A stretch of 9,120 nt of DNA from Streptomyces lilacinus (GCA_000715685.1 KL569436.1:21337-30456), one strand, 5' to 3'; positions 1 through 5,067 are shown, counted from the first letter of the stretch. Translations and numbers: made by a program. The notes: generated by a model from the letters alone, not told the origin.

Positions 1-303
1 GAGCCGCTGGGCCGCGCGCTGGCGGAGGCCGTGCCGGCGCTCGACCGGGCCTCGCCCGGCGCCCGGCTGAACCTGCTGGTCACGGACGGGGCGTCGATCG
101 CCGCCACGGCCTGGGGCGACTCGCTGTGGTACCTGGCCGTCCCCGGCGACCGCACGGTCGTGGCGTCCGAGCCGTACGACGACGACCCCCGCTGGAGAGA
201 GGTGCCCGACCGCACCCTCCTGACCGCCGACCGCTCCGGCGTCACCCTCGCACCGCTCGTTCCGCGTTTCCCGGATTCCCCGCGCAAGGAGCCCGTTCAG
301 TGA
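1..303 (+). CDS. egtC: EgtC C-terminal part: gamma-glutamyl-hercynylcysteine sulfoxide amidohydrolase (partial, 5' end outside window)
   Basis: The reading frame is open from the first base and ends at TGA 301-303, giving the last 100 residues. EgtC is a class II (Ntn-type) glutamine-amidohydrolase-fold enzyme that removes the gamma-glutamyl group from the EgtB product during ergothioneine synthesis in the cytosol. The N-terminal catalytic cysteine lies outside the window, so activity cannot be judged. What is seen is a typical C-terminal half: a beta-strand stretch 'RLNLLVTDG' followed by 'AATAWGDSLWYL' and 'VVASEPYDDDPRWREVPDRTLL', matching the end of the glutamine-amidotransferase fold, where one strand carries 'SEP'. 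The identification rests strongly on the gene being directly followed by, and overlapping, egtD, as in the actinobacterial egtABCD order. Its stop overlaps the egtD start by two bases (GTGA), which implies translational coupling. Confidence 0.88.
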   Translation, partial: EPLGRALAEAVPALDRASPGARLNLLVTDGASIAATAWGDSLWYLAVPGDRTVVASEPYDDDPRWREVPDRTLLTADRSGVTLAPLVPRFPDSPRKEPVQ

Positions 304-1262
304 GTCCGTTCGTCCTCAGCCGTACCCTCCCCCTCGACGCCACGGCCGCGGCGCTGCGCGCGGACGTCACCGAGGGGCTGACCCGCTCGCCGAAGGAGCT
401 CCCCCCGAAGTGGTTCTACGACGCCCGCGGCAGCGAACTCTTCGACGAGATCACCCTGCTGCCCGAGTACTACCCCACGCGAGCCGAGCGCGAGATCCTC
501 ATCGACCGCGCCGACGCCGTCGCCGCGGCCACCGGCGCCCGGACGCTCGTCGAGCTGGGCTCGGGCTCCTCCGACAAGACCCGTCACCTCATCGGCGCCC
601 TGCCGAGCCTGGCGTTCTACGTCCCGGTGGACGTCAGCGAGAGCGCGCTGACCGGCGCGGCCGAGACGCTCCTCGCGGAGCACCCGGCGCTGACCGTCCA
701 CGCCCTCGTCGCCGACTTCCAGTACGGCCTGACCCTGCCCGACGTGCCCGGGCCGCGCCTGATCGCCTTCCTCGGCGGCACGATCGGCAACCTGCTGCCG
801 TCCGAGCGGGCGACGTTCCTCGCCGGCATCCGCTCCGGGCTGGCCCCGGGTGACGCGCTGCTGCTGGGCACCGATCTCGTCAAGGACGAGAGCGTGCTCG
901 TACCGGCCTACGACGACTCCCGGGGCGTGACCGCCGCGTTCAACAAGAACGTCCTCGCCGTCATCAACCGCGAGCTCGGCGCCGACTTCGACCCCGGCGA
1001 CTTCGAGCACGTCGCCCTCTGGGACGCCCGGCGCGAGTGGATCGAGATGCGGCTGCGCGCCCGGCGGCCCGTCGTGGCGAAGATCCCCGCCCTCGACCTG
1101 GCGGTGCACTTCGAGGCCGGCGAGGAGCTGCGCACGGAGGTGTCGGCGAAGTTCCGCCACGACGGCGTGCGGGAGGAACTGGCGGCGGCGGGCCTGGAGC
1201 TGACCCACTGGTGGACGGACCGGCAGGGCCGCTTCGCGCTGTCGCTGTCGGTGCCGGTCTGA
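300..1262 (+). CDS. egtD: EgtD: L-histidine N-alpha-methyltransferase
   Basis: EgtD uses three S-adenosylmethionine molecules to convert histidine to hercynine, the first step of ergothioneine synthesis. The GTG start at 300 overlaps the egtC stop, and AAGGAG at 286-291 lies eight bases upstream, so this start is preferred over longer in-frame alternatives. The product has 320 residues, the usual family length (about 320). Visible family signatures are 'LPPKWFYDARGSELFDEIT' (about 34-52), 'LLPEYYPTR' (53-61), the SAM-binding loop 'ELGSGSSDKT' (85-94), 'VDVSESAL', 'GGTIGNL' with Asn164, Tyr204 in 'PAYDDS', and 'LRTEVSAKF' with Glu280 and Ser282. By alignment from memory these correspond to the histidine-binding Tyr56, Asn166, Tyr206, Glu282 and Ser284 of the Mycobacterium smegmatis enzyme, so the enzyme appears intact. 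It is probably the last gene of its transcript, since a strong hairpin follows directly. Confidence 0.97.
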   Translation: MSPFVLSRTLPLDATAAALRADVTEGLTRSPKELPPKWFYDARGSELFDEITLLPEYYPTRAEREILIDRADAVAAATGARTLVELGSGSSDKTRHLIGALPSLAFYVPVDVSESALTGAAETLLAEHPALTVHALVADFQYGLTLPDVPGPRLIAFLGGTIGNLLPSERATFLAGIRSGLAPGDALLLGTDLVKDESVLVPAYDDSRGVTAAFNKNVLAVINRELGADFDPGDFEHVALWDARREWIEMRLRARRPVVAKIPALDLAVHFEAGEELRTEVSAKFRHDGVREELAAAGLELTHWWTDRQGRFALSLSVPV

Positions 1263-1263
1263 G

Positions 1264-1298
1264 GCGGGGCAGAGGGCGGTCGCCGGCCTCTGCCCCGC
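1264..1298 (+). terminator. Factor-independent terminator-like hairpin after egtD
   Basis: A perfect 12-bp inverted repeat (GCGGGGCAGAGG at 1264-1275, complement at 1287-1298) with an 11-base loop begins two bases after the egtD stop codon. There is no U-tract, which is common for actinomycete hairpin terminators. It would end the egt transcript. Confidence 0.8.
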
Positions 1299-1315
1299 GT
1301 GTCGTCCGAACGGGT

Positions 1316-1345
1316 GCCCATCGGGGGCCGGGTCCCCCGATGGGC
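1316..1345. terminator. Second strong hairpin between egtD and the dodecin gene
   Basis: A perfect 12-bp stem (GCCCATCGGGGG at 1316-1327 pairing with 1334-1345) encloses a six-base loop. It lies 18 bases after the first hairpin and about 45 bases before the dodecin ATG. It may be a back-up terminator for the egt operon, or a structured element in the 5' leader of the dodecin mRNA. The sequence alone does not decide this because no convincing dodecin promoter is visible after it. Confidence 0.6.
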
Positions 1346-1389
1346 CCGCTCGCTTCGCGCCGGGGCCGGGGGTGGGGCACGGTGGGAGC

Positions 1390-1605
1390 ATGTCCAACCA
1401 CACCTACCGGGTGACCGAAATCGTCGGCTCCTCGCCCGACAGCGTGGACGCGGCCGTGCGCAACGGCCTCGCACGCGCCTCGCAGACCCTGCGCAACCTC
1501 GACTGGTTCGAGGTGACACAGATCAGGGGCCACCTCGTCGAAGGCGGGGTGGGCCACTACCAAGTGGGCCTGAAGGTCGGCTTCCGGCTGGACGAGGGAG
1601 GCTGA
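1390..1605 (+). CDS. Dodecin family flavin-binding protein
   Basis: This 71-residue protein is recognisable along its full length as dodecin: 'MSNHTYRVTEIVGSSPDSVDAAV', then 'LDWFEVTQIRGHL' and 'HYQVGLKVGFRLDEGG'. It closely resembles the mycobacterial dodecin as I remember it. Dodecins form hollow cytosolic dodecamers that store or buffer flavins (FMN, FAD or riboflavin); the beta-alpha-beta-beta fold stacks flavins between tryptophans. Trp39 in 'DWFEV' is the expected stacking residue. The ATG at 1390 has a GGTGGGAG ribosome binding site just upstream. An upstream in-frame ATG at 1372 is rejected because it would add residues encoded by G-rich leader sequence and bypass this site. It is a single-gene unit between two hairpin regions and converges with plsC. 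Confidence 0.95.
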   Translation: MSNHTYRVTEIVGSSPDSVDAAVRNGLARASQTLRNLDWFEVTQIRGHLVEGGVGHYQVGLKVGFRLDEGG

Positions 1606-1625
1606 CTCCGCCGCCACGTCGTCGG

Positions 1626-1657
1626 GACGCGCCGCCCGCGGTCGCGCGCGGCGCGTC
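1626..1657. terminator. Bidirectional terminator-like hairpin between convergent dodecin and plsC genes
   Basis: A perfect 10-bp inverted repeat (GACGCGCCGC at 1626-1635, complement at 1648-1657) with a 12-base GC-rich loop lies between the stop codons of the two convergent genes, 20 bases from either one. It would serve transcripts from both sides. No U-tract is present. Confidence 0.6.
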
Positions 1658-1678
1658 GGCCGTTCGTCGTCCGCTCGT

Positions 1679-2437
1679 TCAGGCCGCCGCGGACTGTCCG
1701 ACGTCCGCGCTCCTGCGGCCGGGGGCCGCGGTCGGGGTCGGGCGGGCGGGGCCGTCCACGGAGCGCAGGGCAGCCTTGGCCTCGGCGGCGTACACGTCGA
1801 CGTACTCCTGCTCCGACAGCTTCCAGATGGCGTACATGATCTCGTCCGTGACGGCCCGCAGCACCGCGCGCTGGTCGTGCATCCCCGCGTACCGCGAGAA
1901 GTCCAGCGGCTCGCCGAAGCGGATCGTGATCGGCACGACGCGGGGCAGCAGCCGTCCCGTCGGCTGGGCCTCGAACGTCCCGATCATCGCGCAGGGGATG
2001 ACCGGCACCCCCGCCTGGAGGGCCATGGCCGCGACGCCGACCTTGCCCTTGTAGAGCCGTCCGTCGTGCGAGCGCGTGCCCTCGGGGTAGATCCCCAGCA
2101 GCCCGCCGCCGCCCAGGACGCCCAGGGCCGTGTCCACCGCGGCCTGCGCGGCCTCCTTCCCCGAGCGGTCGACGGGGATCGCCCCGATGCCGCGGAAGAA
2201 CGCCGCCGTCAGCTTGCCCTTGAGGCCGCGCCCCGTGAAGTACTCCATCTTGCCGAGGAACCTGATCCTGCGCCGGACCATGACCGGCATCAGGAAGTGG
2301 TCGGAGAACGAGAGGTGGTTCCCCGCGATGATGGCCGCCCCGTTCTCCGGCAGATGCCCCAGGCCCTCGACCTTGGGCCGGAAGACCCACCTCAACAGCG
2401 GTACGAGCACCACGTTCTTGAAGAAAAAGTAGAACAC
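1679..2437 (-). CDS. 1-acyl-sn-glycerol-3-phosphate acyltransferase (PlsC/LPLAT family)
   Basis: This 252-residue protein belongs to the lysophospholipid acyltransferase family, which transfers an acyl chain to the sn-2 position of lysophosphatidic acid in phospholipid synthesis at the membrane. The catalytic HX4D motif is seen in 'GNHLSFSDH' (His41, Asp46), the glycerophosphate-binding motif in 'YPEGTRS' (Glu119-Arg122), and a conserved 'VPVIPCAMIGT' block at about 144-154. The N-terminus 'MFYFFFKNVVLVPLLRWVF' is hydrophobic and may associate with membrane. The GTG start (2437-2435) is supported by an AAGGGG site about eight bases upstream on the minus strand. The last 30 residues are Pro/Arg/Ala-rich and probably disordered. 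Actinomycetes carry several paralogues, so the exact acyl acceptor is not certain. It lies downstream of the TrmB-LuxR gene on the same strand with a 108-base gap, so co-transcription is possible but not shown. Confidence 0.93.
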   Translation of the reverse strand: MFYFFFKNVVLVPLLRWVFRPKVEGLGHLPENGAAIIAGNHLSFSDHFLMPVMVRRRIRFLGKMEYFTGRGLKGKLTAAFFRGIGAIPVDRSGKEAAQAAVDTALGVLGGGGLLGIYPEGTRSHDGRLYKGKVGVAAMALQAGVPVIPCAMIGTFEAQPTGRLLPRVVPITIRFGEPLDFSRYAGMHDQRAVLRAVTDEIMYAIWKLSEQEYVDVYAAEAKAALRSVDGPARPTPTAAPGRRSADVGQSAAA

Positions 2438-2473
2438 GCAGCAAGCCCCTTGTCCGAACGACCTGACCCCCGC

Positions 2474-2493
2474 GCCGACGCACGCTAGTCGGC
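2474..2493 (-). promoter_or_regulatory. Small inverted repeat and possible -10 element upstream of plsC
   Basis: A 6-bp inverted repeat (GCCGAC at 2474-2479, GTCGGC at 2488-2493) flanks the minus-strand hexamer TAGCGT (2487-2482), which resembles an actinomycete -10 box (TAGNNT) about 45 bases before the plsC GTG. No good -35 hexamer is visible. It could be an operator/promoter for plsC or a weak terminator for the regulator gene upstream. Confidence 0.25.
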
Positions 2494-2545
2494 AGCGGGG
2501 ATCATGGGGAGAGTGTCTATTCGGCCACGCTGGGTGAGGGGCGGG

Positions 2546-3577
2546 TCAGGCGTCGGCGGCCGGTTCCCGGGGATCGAGGAGGCCCCTCGCCACGGCGGTC
2601 ACGCCCGCCTGGAAACGGCTGGTGGCGCCCAGTTCCTCCATGATGTCGGCGATGTGACGGCGGGCCGTGCGCAGGGACATGCCGAGGCGGCGGGCGATCG
2701 CCTCGTCCTTCAGGCCGGCCGCCAGCAGGCGCAGAATCGTTTCGTCGATCTCGCGGGCGACCCGCTCGAGGCCCTGGCTGGCCGCCTCCGCGAAGGGGGT
2801 CGCGTGGTCCCAGGTCTGCTCGAAGATGTCGCAGAGGTAGGCGACGGTGGAGGGCTCGCGGATGACCACGGCGCCCCAGGAGCCGTCCTGGGCGGGGATG
2901 AAGGCCAGTTCGCGGTCGAACACGATGAGACGGCCGAAGAGTTCGTGCGCGGTGCGGTACTGGGCCCCGAGGGCGGAGGCCGCCGCGACGTAGCCCTGGC
3001 TCGGGCCGTTGAAGCGGGCGGTGTGGTGGTAGAGCGTACGGATCCGCACGCCGCGCTCGAGCATGGCCCGGTCGCGGGTGAGGGCCTCGGCCATGGCCTC
3101 GGGCACCCGGGAGCCGCCGCCGGGCTGGCTGGTGAGCATCTCCTCCCGGCAGCGGGTCGATGCCTGGTTGAGCGCGGCGCGCACCTCCTCCAGACTTTCG
3201 ATGATCTCCAGCCCGCCGGCGTGCGAGCGGTGCCCGTAGTAGGAGGGGACGAAGCGGTCGATCTCCTGCCGGATGGCGGCCACTTCCTCCTGCTGCTCGC
3301 GGATCCGGGCCTCGAGGGGCGCGGCCAGCTGCGCCGCGGCCGTCTCGGGCGCCACCGCGAATCCGACGGCGGCGTCCTGCGGATTCGTGTGGAGCAGTCT
3401 GGCCTGACAGAGGCGCTTGACGCTCAGTTCGGCCTCCTCCTCGGTCAGTCCGGTGCCCGAGGCGACCGCCTCGGGAGTCACCAGCCGGTGCTCCAGCACC
3501 CAGGAGTACACAGCCAGGTCGGCATCCCGCAGGCCGGTCTCCGCACCAGAACTACCCATCTGACCAATTTGATTCAC
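2546..3577 (-). CDS. TrmB-like / LuxR-type HTH transcriptional regulator
   Basis: This is a predicted cytosolic DNA-binding regulator of 343 residues from GTG 3577, or 337 from ATG 3559. The GTG is preferred weakly because GGGGA lies five bases upstream, while the ATG has no clear ribosome binding site. Numbering from the ATG, residues about 10-60 look like a TrmB-type winged helix ('DLAVYSWVLEHRLVTPEAVA'). A Glu/Gln-rich helix follows ('LEARIREQQEEVAAIRQEI'), then a middle region containing 'FGRLIVFDRELAFIPA', reminiscent of the non-catalytic phospholipase-D-like effector part of TrmB proteins. At the C-terminus (about 265-325) is a LuxR/GerE-type HTH, 'LKDEAIARRLGMSLRTARRH'. There is no receiver domain, so a small ligand or peptide may be sensed; this is inference. 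It is divergent from the small secreted-peptide gene at 3725, and the shared 147-base spacer probably holds both promoters. It could be the pathway-specific regulator of the NRPS cluster to its right. Confidence 0.88.
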   Translation of the reverse strand: MNQIGQMGSSGAETGLRDADLAVYSWVLEHRLVTPEAVASGTGLTEEEAELSVKRLCQARLLHTNPQDAAVGFAVAPETAAAQLAAPLEARIREQQEEVAAIRQEIDRFVPSYYGHRSHAGGLEIIESLEEVRAALNQASTRCREEMLTSQPGGGSRVPEAMAEALTRDRAMLERGVRIRTLYHHTARFNGPSQGYVAAASALGAQYRTAHELFGRLIVFDRELAFIPAQDGSWGAVVIREPSTVAYLCDIFEQTWDHATPFAEAASQGLERVAREIDETILRLLAAGLKDEAIARRLGMSLRTARRHIADIMEELGATSRFQAGVTAVARGLLDPREPAADA

Positions 3578-3637
3578 TTCTGTCCCCGGGTCGCTTTGCT
3601 GCCAGACACTTTGGTGAGGCATTCCTCCCATAGCGTC

Positions 3638-3666
3638 AGGATAGGCACGCTCACAGACTGTTCCTG
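3638..3666 (-). promoter_or_regulatory. Possible promoter for the TrmB-LuxR regulator in the divergent spacer
   Basis: The minus strand carries TATCCT (3643-3638), fitting the TANNNT -10 pattern, about 60 bases before the GTG 3577 start. The hexamer 17 bases further upstream (CAGGAA, 3666-3661) is a poor -35. The overlapping GGAAC is reminiscent of ECF-sigma -35 elements, but no matching ECF -10 was seen. The spacer 3578-3724 also contains a locally AT-rich patch near 3561-3577. This is only a candidate. Confidence 0.25.
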
Positions 3667-3724
3667 CCAGTACAGGGAGGCGCCCCCCACATCGCGAGGG
3701 CCGCCCGAGATGCAGAGGACCGTC

Positions 3725-3934
3725 ATGAAGCGCCCCGTTTCCTCCAAGCGATTCGCCCTGGCCGCCGCGCTGATCACCGCGCTGCTCGCCGCCGCCGCGC
3801 CCGCGGCGACGGCGGCCGACTCCCCCGGCCGGGGCGGAACGACCACCCCGACCGTCACCCCGCACGTGACGGTCCTCCCCGGCCAGCCCGGGCGGCGCGG
3901 CCACACCCCGGCCGACAGCACCTGGGGCGGCTGA
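3725..3934 (+). CDS. Small predicted secreted peptide, function unknown
   Basis: I do not recognise a family. The 69-residue product has a classical Sec signal peptide: basic N-region 'MKRPVSSKRF', hydrophobic core 'ALAAALITALLAAAAP', and an Ala-x-Ala-type cleavage site around residues 29-31 ('ATAAD'). The predicted mature chain of about 38 residues is rich in Pro, Thr, Gly and Arg ('TTTPTVTPHVTVLPGQPGRR'), has no cysteine, and ends in 'STWGG'. ATG 3725 is favoured because AGAGGA (3714-3719) sits five bases upstream; an in-frame ATG at 3710 would add five residues and is the alternative. It is divergent from the TrmB-LuxR regulator and followed after 110 bases by the small LuxR-type gene. It might be a cell-surface or signalling peptide, but it could also be a non-functional secreted remnant. 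Confidence 0.6.
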   Translation: MKRPVSSKRFALAAALITALLAAAAPAATAADSPGRGGTTTPTVTPHVTVLPGQPGRRGHTPADSTWGG

Positions 3935-3947
3935 CCGGCCCCGCCCC
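3924..3947 (+). terminator. Weak hairpin overlapping the stop codon of the small secreted-peptide gene
   Basis: GGGGCGG (3924-3930) can pair with CCGCCCC (3941-3947) across a ten-base loop that contains the stop codon. It is a short, very GC-rich stem. It may be an attenuator or terminator separating the peptide gene from the LuxR-type gene, but such stems also arise by chance at this GC content. Confidence 0.25.
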
Positions 3948-4044
3948 CGGGCCCCGCAGCACCCGCACCGCCACACCCCCGGCCGCCCCGTACCCGCACC
4001 GCGGCCGCCGTCCCCAGCTCGCCCCACCGTCCCCGGAGCCCCAC

Positions 4045-4272
4045 ATGCCGGACACCGCCGTCTCCTCACCCCCGCTTCCCCCGCTCTCCCGCCGCGAACG
4101 GGAGGTCCTCGCCCTCCTCGCCCGCGGCGAGACCTACGGGACCATCGCCCGTCACATGGGGCTCAGCCCTCACACCGTTGACACGTATCTCCGCCGCCTG
4201 CGCGACAAGACCGGCGCCACCAACCGCACCCAACTCGTCTGCCTGGCCTTCCGCCTGGGCTACGTCGTCTGA
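4045..4272 (+). CDS. Stand-alone LuxR/GerE-type HTH DNA-binding protein
   Basis: This 75-residue protein is almost nothing but a LuxR-type HTH domain. 'LSRREREVLALLARGETYGTIA' (14-35) opens the domain, 'MGLSPHTVDTYLRRLRDKTG' (38-57) holds the recognition helix, and 'NRTQLVCLAFRLGYVV' closes it. The LuxR-typical leading 'LSxREREVL' and the 'TV..YL..L..K.G..NR..LV' pattern are intact. No receiver, PAS or ligand-binding domain is present; the first 13 residues are a Pro/Ser-rich tail. The family includes GerE-like single-domain regulators. The ATG at 4045 has GGAG (4035-4038) six bases upstream. A terminator hairpin follows at 4299-4339. It lies between the secreted-peptide gene and the NRPS operon in the same direction. 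A role controlling the palindrome-bearing promoter at 4465-4507 is a reasonable inference but not shown. Confidence 0.9.
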   Translation: MPDTAVSSPPLPPLSRREREVLALLARGETYGTIARHMGLSPHTVDTYLRRLRDKTGATNRTQLVCLAFRLGYVV

Positions 4273-4298
4273 CCGCACGCTTCCCAGACCGCAGAGCC

Positions 4299-4342
4299 GG
4301 CCGCCTTCCCGCCCTTCCCCCAGGGCGCGGGAGGCGGCCTTT
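4299..4342 (+). terminator. Hairpin terminator after the LuxR-type gene
   Basis: GGCCGCC (4299-4305) plus CCCGC (4308-4312) pair with GCGGG (4327-4331) plus GGCGGCC (4333-4339), giving about 12-13 bp with a single-base bulge and a 14-base loop, followed by TTT (4340-4342). It starts 26 bases after the LuxR-type stop codon and would isolate that gene from the cupin-NRPS transcript. Confidence 0.7.
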
Positions 4343-4365
4343 CCCATGCCCCGCTCCCTTGCGTG

Positions 4366-4408
4366 TCACGTGATCCCGGTACCCGAACTCCGGTAGCCCG
4401 TCCACGTG
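4366..4408. promoter_or_regulatory. Paired CACGTG elements upstream of the cupin-like/NRPS genes
   Basis: TCACGTGA (4366-4373) is an 8-bp perfect palindrome, and a second CACGTG core lies at 4403-4408 in TCCACGTGAA, so the two centres are 36 bases apart. Between them a degenerate CCGGTACCCG / CCGGTAGCCCG pair is seen. These may be binding sites for a dimeric regulator, but 6-8-bp palindromes are frequent at this GC content, and no protein in the window is known to bind CACGTG. Confidence 0.3.
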
Positions 4409-4464
4409 AACGCCCTTTCGTGGCTTTTCGGGTGCCCCGAGCCGAGGGCATTCTCTTCCCATGG

Positions 4465-4507
4465 CCGGGGATTCCACGGCCGGATTCCACGGTCGTGGAA
4501 TCCCCGG
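4465..4507. promoter_or_regulatory. Nested palindrome, candidate operator of the cupin-like/NRPS operon
   Basis: Three copies of one 10-bp half-site are packed here: GGATTCCACG at 4469-4478 (+), at 4482-4491 (+), and inverted at 4494-4503. The second and third form a perfect 22-bp palindrome (4482-4503, two-base centre GT). The first copy, extended to 14 bases (4465-4478), pairs perfectly with 4494-4507. The direct copies are 13 bases apart. The element ends 17 bases before the GTG start of the cupin-like gene, overlapping its 5' leader or promoter. This arrangement fits cooperative binding of a dimeric regulator, or two mutually exclusive mRNA hairpins that stop just before the ribosome binding site. 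Confidence 0.7.
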
Positions 4508-4524
4508 AGATTGAGAGGTTTTCC

Positions 4525-4983
4525 GTGTACCTGAGCGCGGTGCTGCGGCACGAGAGCTCGCCGAGCACGCACCCGCACGCATTCCACGGCGAACTGACGG
4601 AATTCCTCCGGGTGCACCTGGGCCGCGGGCCCGGCATGCTCTGGCCGGAACACGAGGACGGCGATCCCGCCGACTGGGACCGCCCCTGGGCCGACCGCCT
4701 CGCGGCCGACCTCACGCACCTCCTGCGCCTGCCGGTACGTCACGTGCCCGACCCCGACGTGCCCGACCCCCGCACCCCCACCCACCACCTGCTGATCCTT
4801 CAGGCGACCGGCGCGAGCCTCTGGCACCTGTGGCCGGCGGCCGGCGCGGACGCCCGTCCGCAGTCCCTGCGGCTGCGCGTCGGCGAGGCCCTCTACGTGC
4901 CCGCCGACTGCCCGGCGGCCGTCGAGCACCGGCCCACGGCCCGCCACCTGAGCTTCGCCCTCAGCACCGCCCTGCCGGGCTGA
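4525..4983 (+). CDS. Degenerate JmjC/Cupin_4-like protein lacking metal ligands
   Basis: This 152-residue protein resembles the barrel half of Cupin_4/JmjC-type dioxygenase-like proteins: 'HHLLILQATGASLWHLWPA' (87-105) followed by 'LRLRVGEALYVPADCP' (115-130) and 'ARHLSFAL' (139-146). In active relatives this pattern reads HxD.....Q..G...W...GD.LYxPRG..H. Here the HxD positions hold Arg83 and Pro85, and the third-ligand His is Ala131, so iron/2-oxoglutarate catalysis is unlikely. The sequence just before the barrel contains a tandem 15-bp duplication giving 'VPDPDVPDP'. The GTG start at 4525 is supported by GAGAGG (4513-4518) six bases upstream; longer in-frame starts would run through the palindrome region. 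It sits 81 bases before the NRPS and probably shares its transcript. A structural, regulatory or binding role is inferred; the family match is from pattern only. Confidence 0.72.
   Translation: MYLSAVLRHESSPSTHPHAFHGELTEFLRVHLGRGPGMLWPEHEDGDPADWDRPWADRLAADLTHLLRLPVRHVPDPDVPDPRTPTHHLLILQATGASLWHLWPAAGADARPQSLRLRVGEALYVPADCPAAVEHRPTARHLSFALSTALPG
4742..4771 (+). repeat. 15-bp tandem duplication in the cupin-like gene
   Basis: ACGTGCCCGACCCC is repeated exactly in phase at 4742-4755 and 4757-4770 (period 15 bp), encoding the consecutive 'VPDPD' and 'VPDPR' pentapeptides. It retains the frame and lies immediately before the segment where metal-binding relatives have their HxD motif. Confidence 0.8.
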
Positions 4984-5053
4984 CGCCGAACCGTCCCACC
5001 CCTCACACCATCGCGCCGTTCACTTGTGCCGCAGGTCCCACCGGACCGCGGCC

Positions 5054-5067
5054 GGGGAGTTGTCTTG
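5054..5067 (+). promoter_or_regulatory. Ribosome binding site fixing a TTG start for the NRPS
   Basis: GGGGAG (5054-5059) is followed after five bases by TTG (5065-5067), which is in frame with the condensation domain. The only other upstream in-frame start after the preceding stop (4981) is GTG 5026, with no purine-rich site before it. The first in-frame ATG (5200) falls inside the condensation-domain motif and is too late. Confidence 0.7.

Noticed and set aside
126..299. Upstream extension of the egtD frame
   Set aside because: This part is out of frame with egtC, has Arg/Pro-rich composition and no family similarity. The GTG at 300 with AAGGAG before it is the true start.
1316..1345. FMN or other known riboswitch upstream of dodecin
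   Set aside because: Only a single simple hairpin is present; no conserved multi-helix riboswitch core could be recognised.
297..1403. 368-codon minus-strand frame opposite egtD
   Set aside because: Shadow of egtD, whose motifs and ribosome binding site are clear; the minus product is compositionally biased and would run through both hairpins.
1299..2054. 251-codon plus-strand frame across the dodecin and plsC region
   Set aside because: It overlaps two well-supported genes in other frames and has no recognisable domain.
2504..3724. Plus-strand frame running from 2504 into the secreted-peptide gene
   Set aside because: The part before 3710 is antisense to the regulator gene and has no domain; only the last 69 codons have a ribosome binding site and a signal peptide.
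3578..4069. N-terminal extension of the TrmB-LuxR frame across the secreted-peptide gene
   Set aside because: The extension is Gly/Arg/Ala low-complexity sequence, antisense to a gene with a clear signal peptide, and contains no HTH or known domain.
4366..4947. 193-codon minus-strand frame opposite the cupin-like gene
   Set aside because: No domain and biased composition; the plus strand has a ribosome binding site, a cupin-like pattern and operon context.
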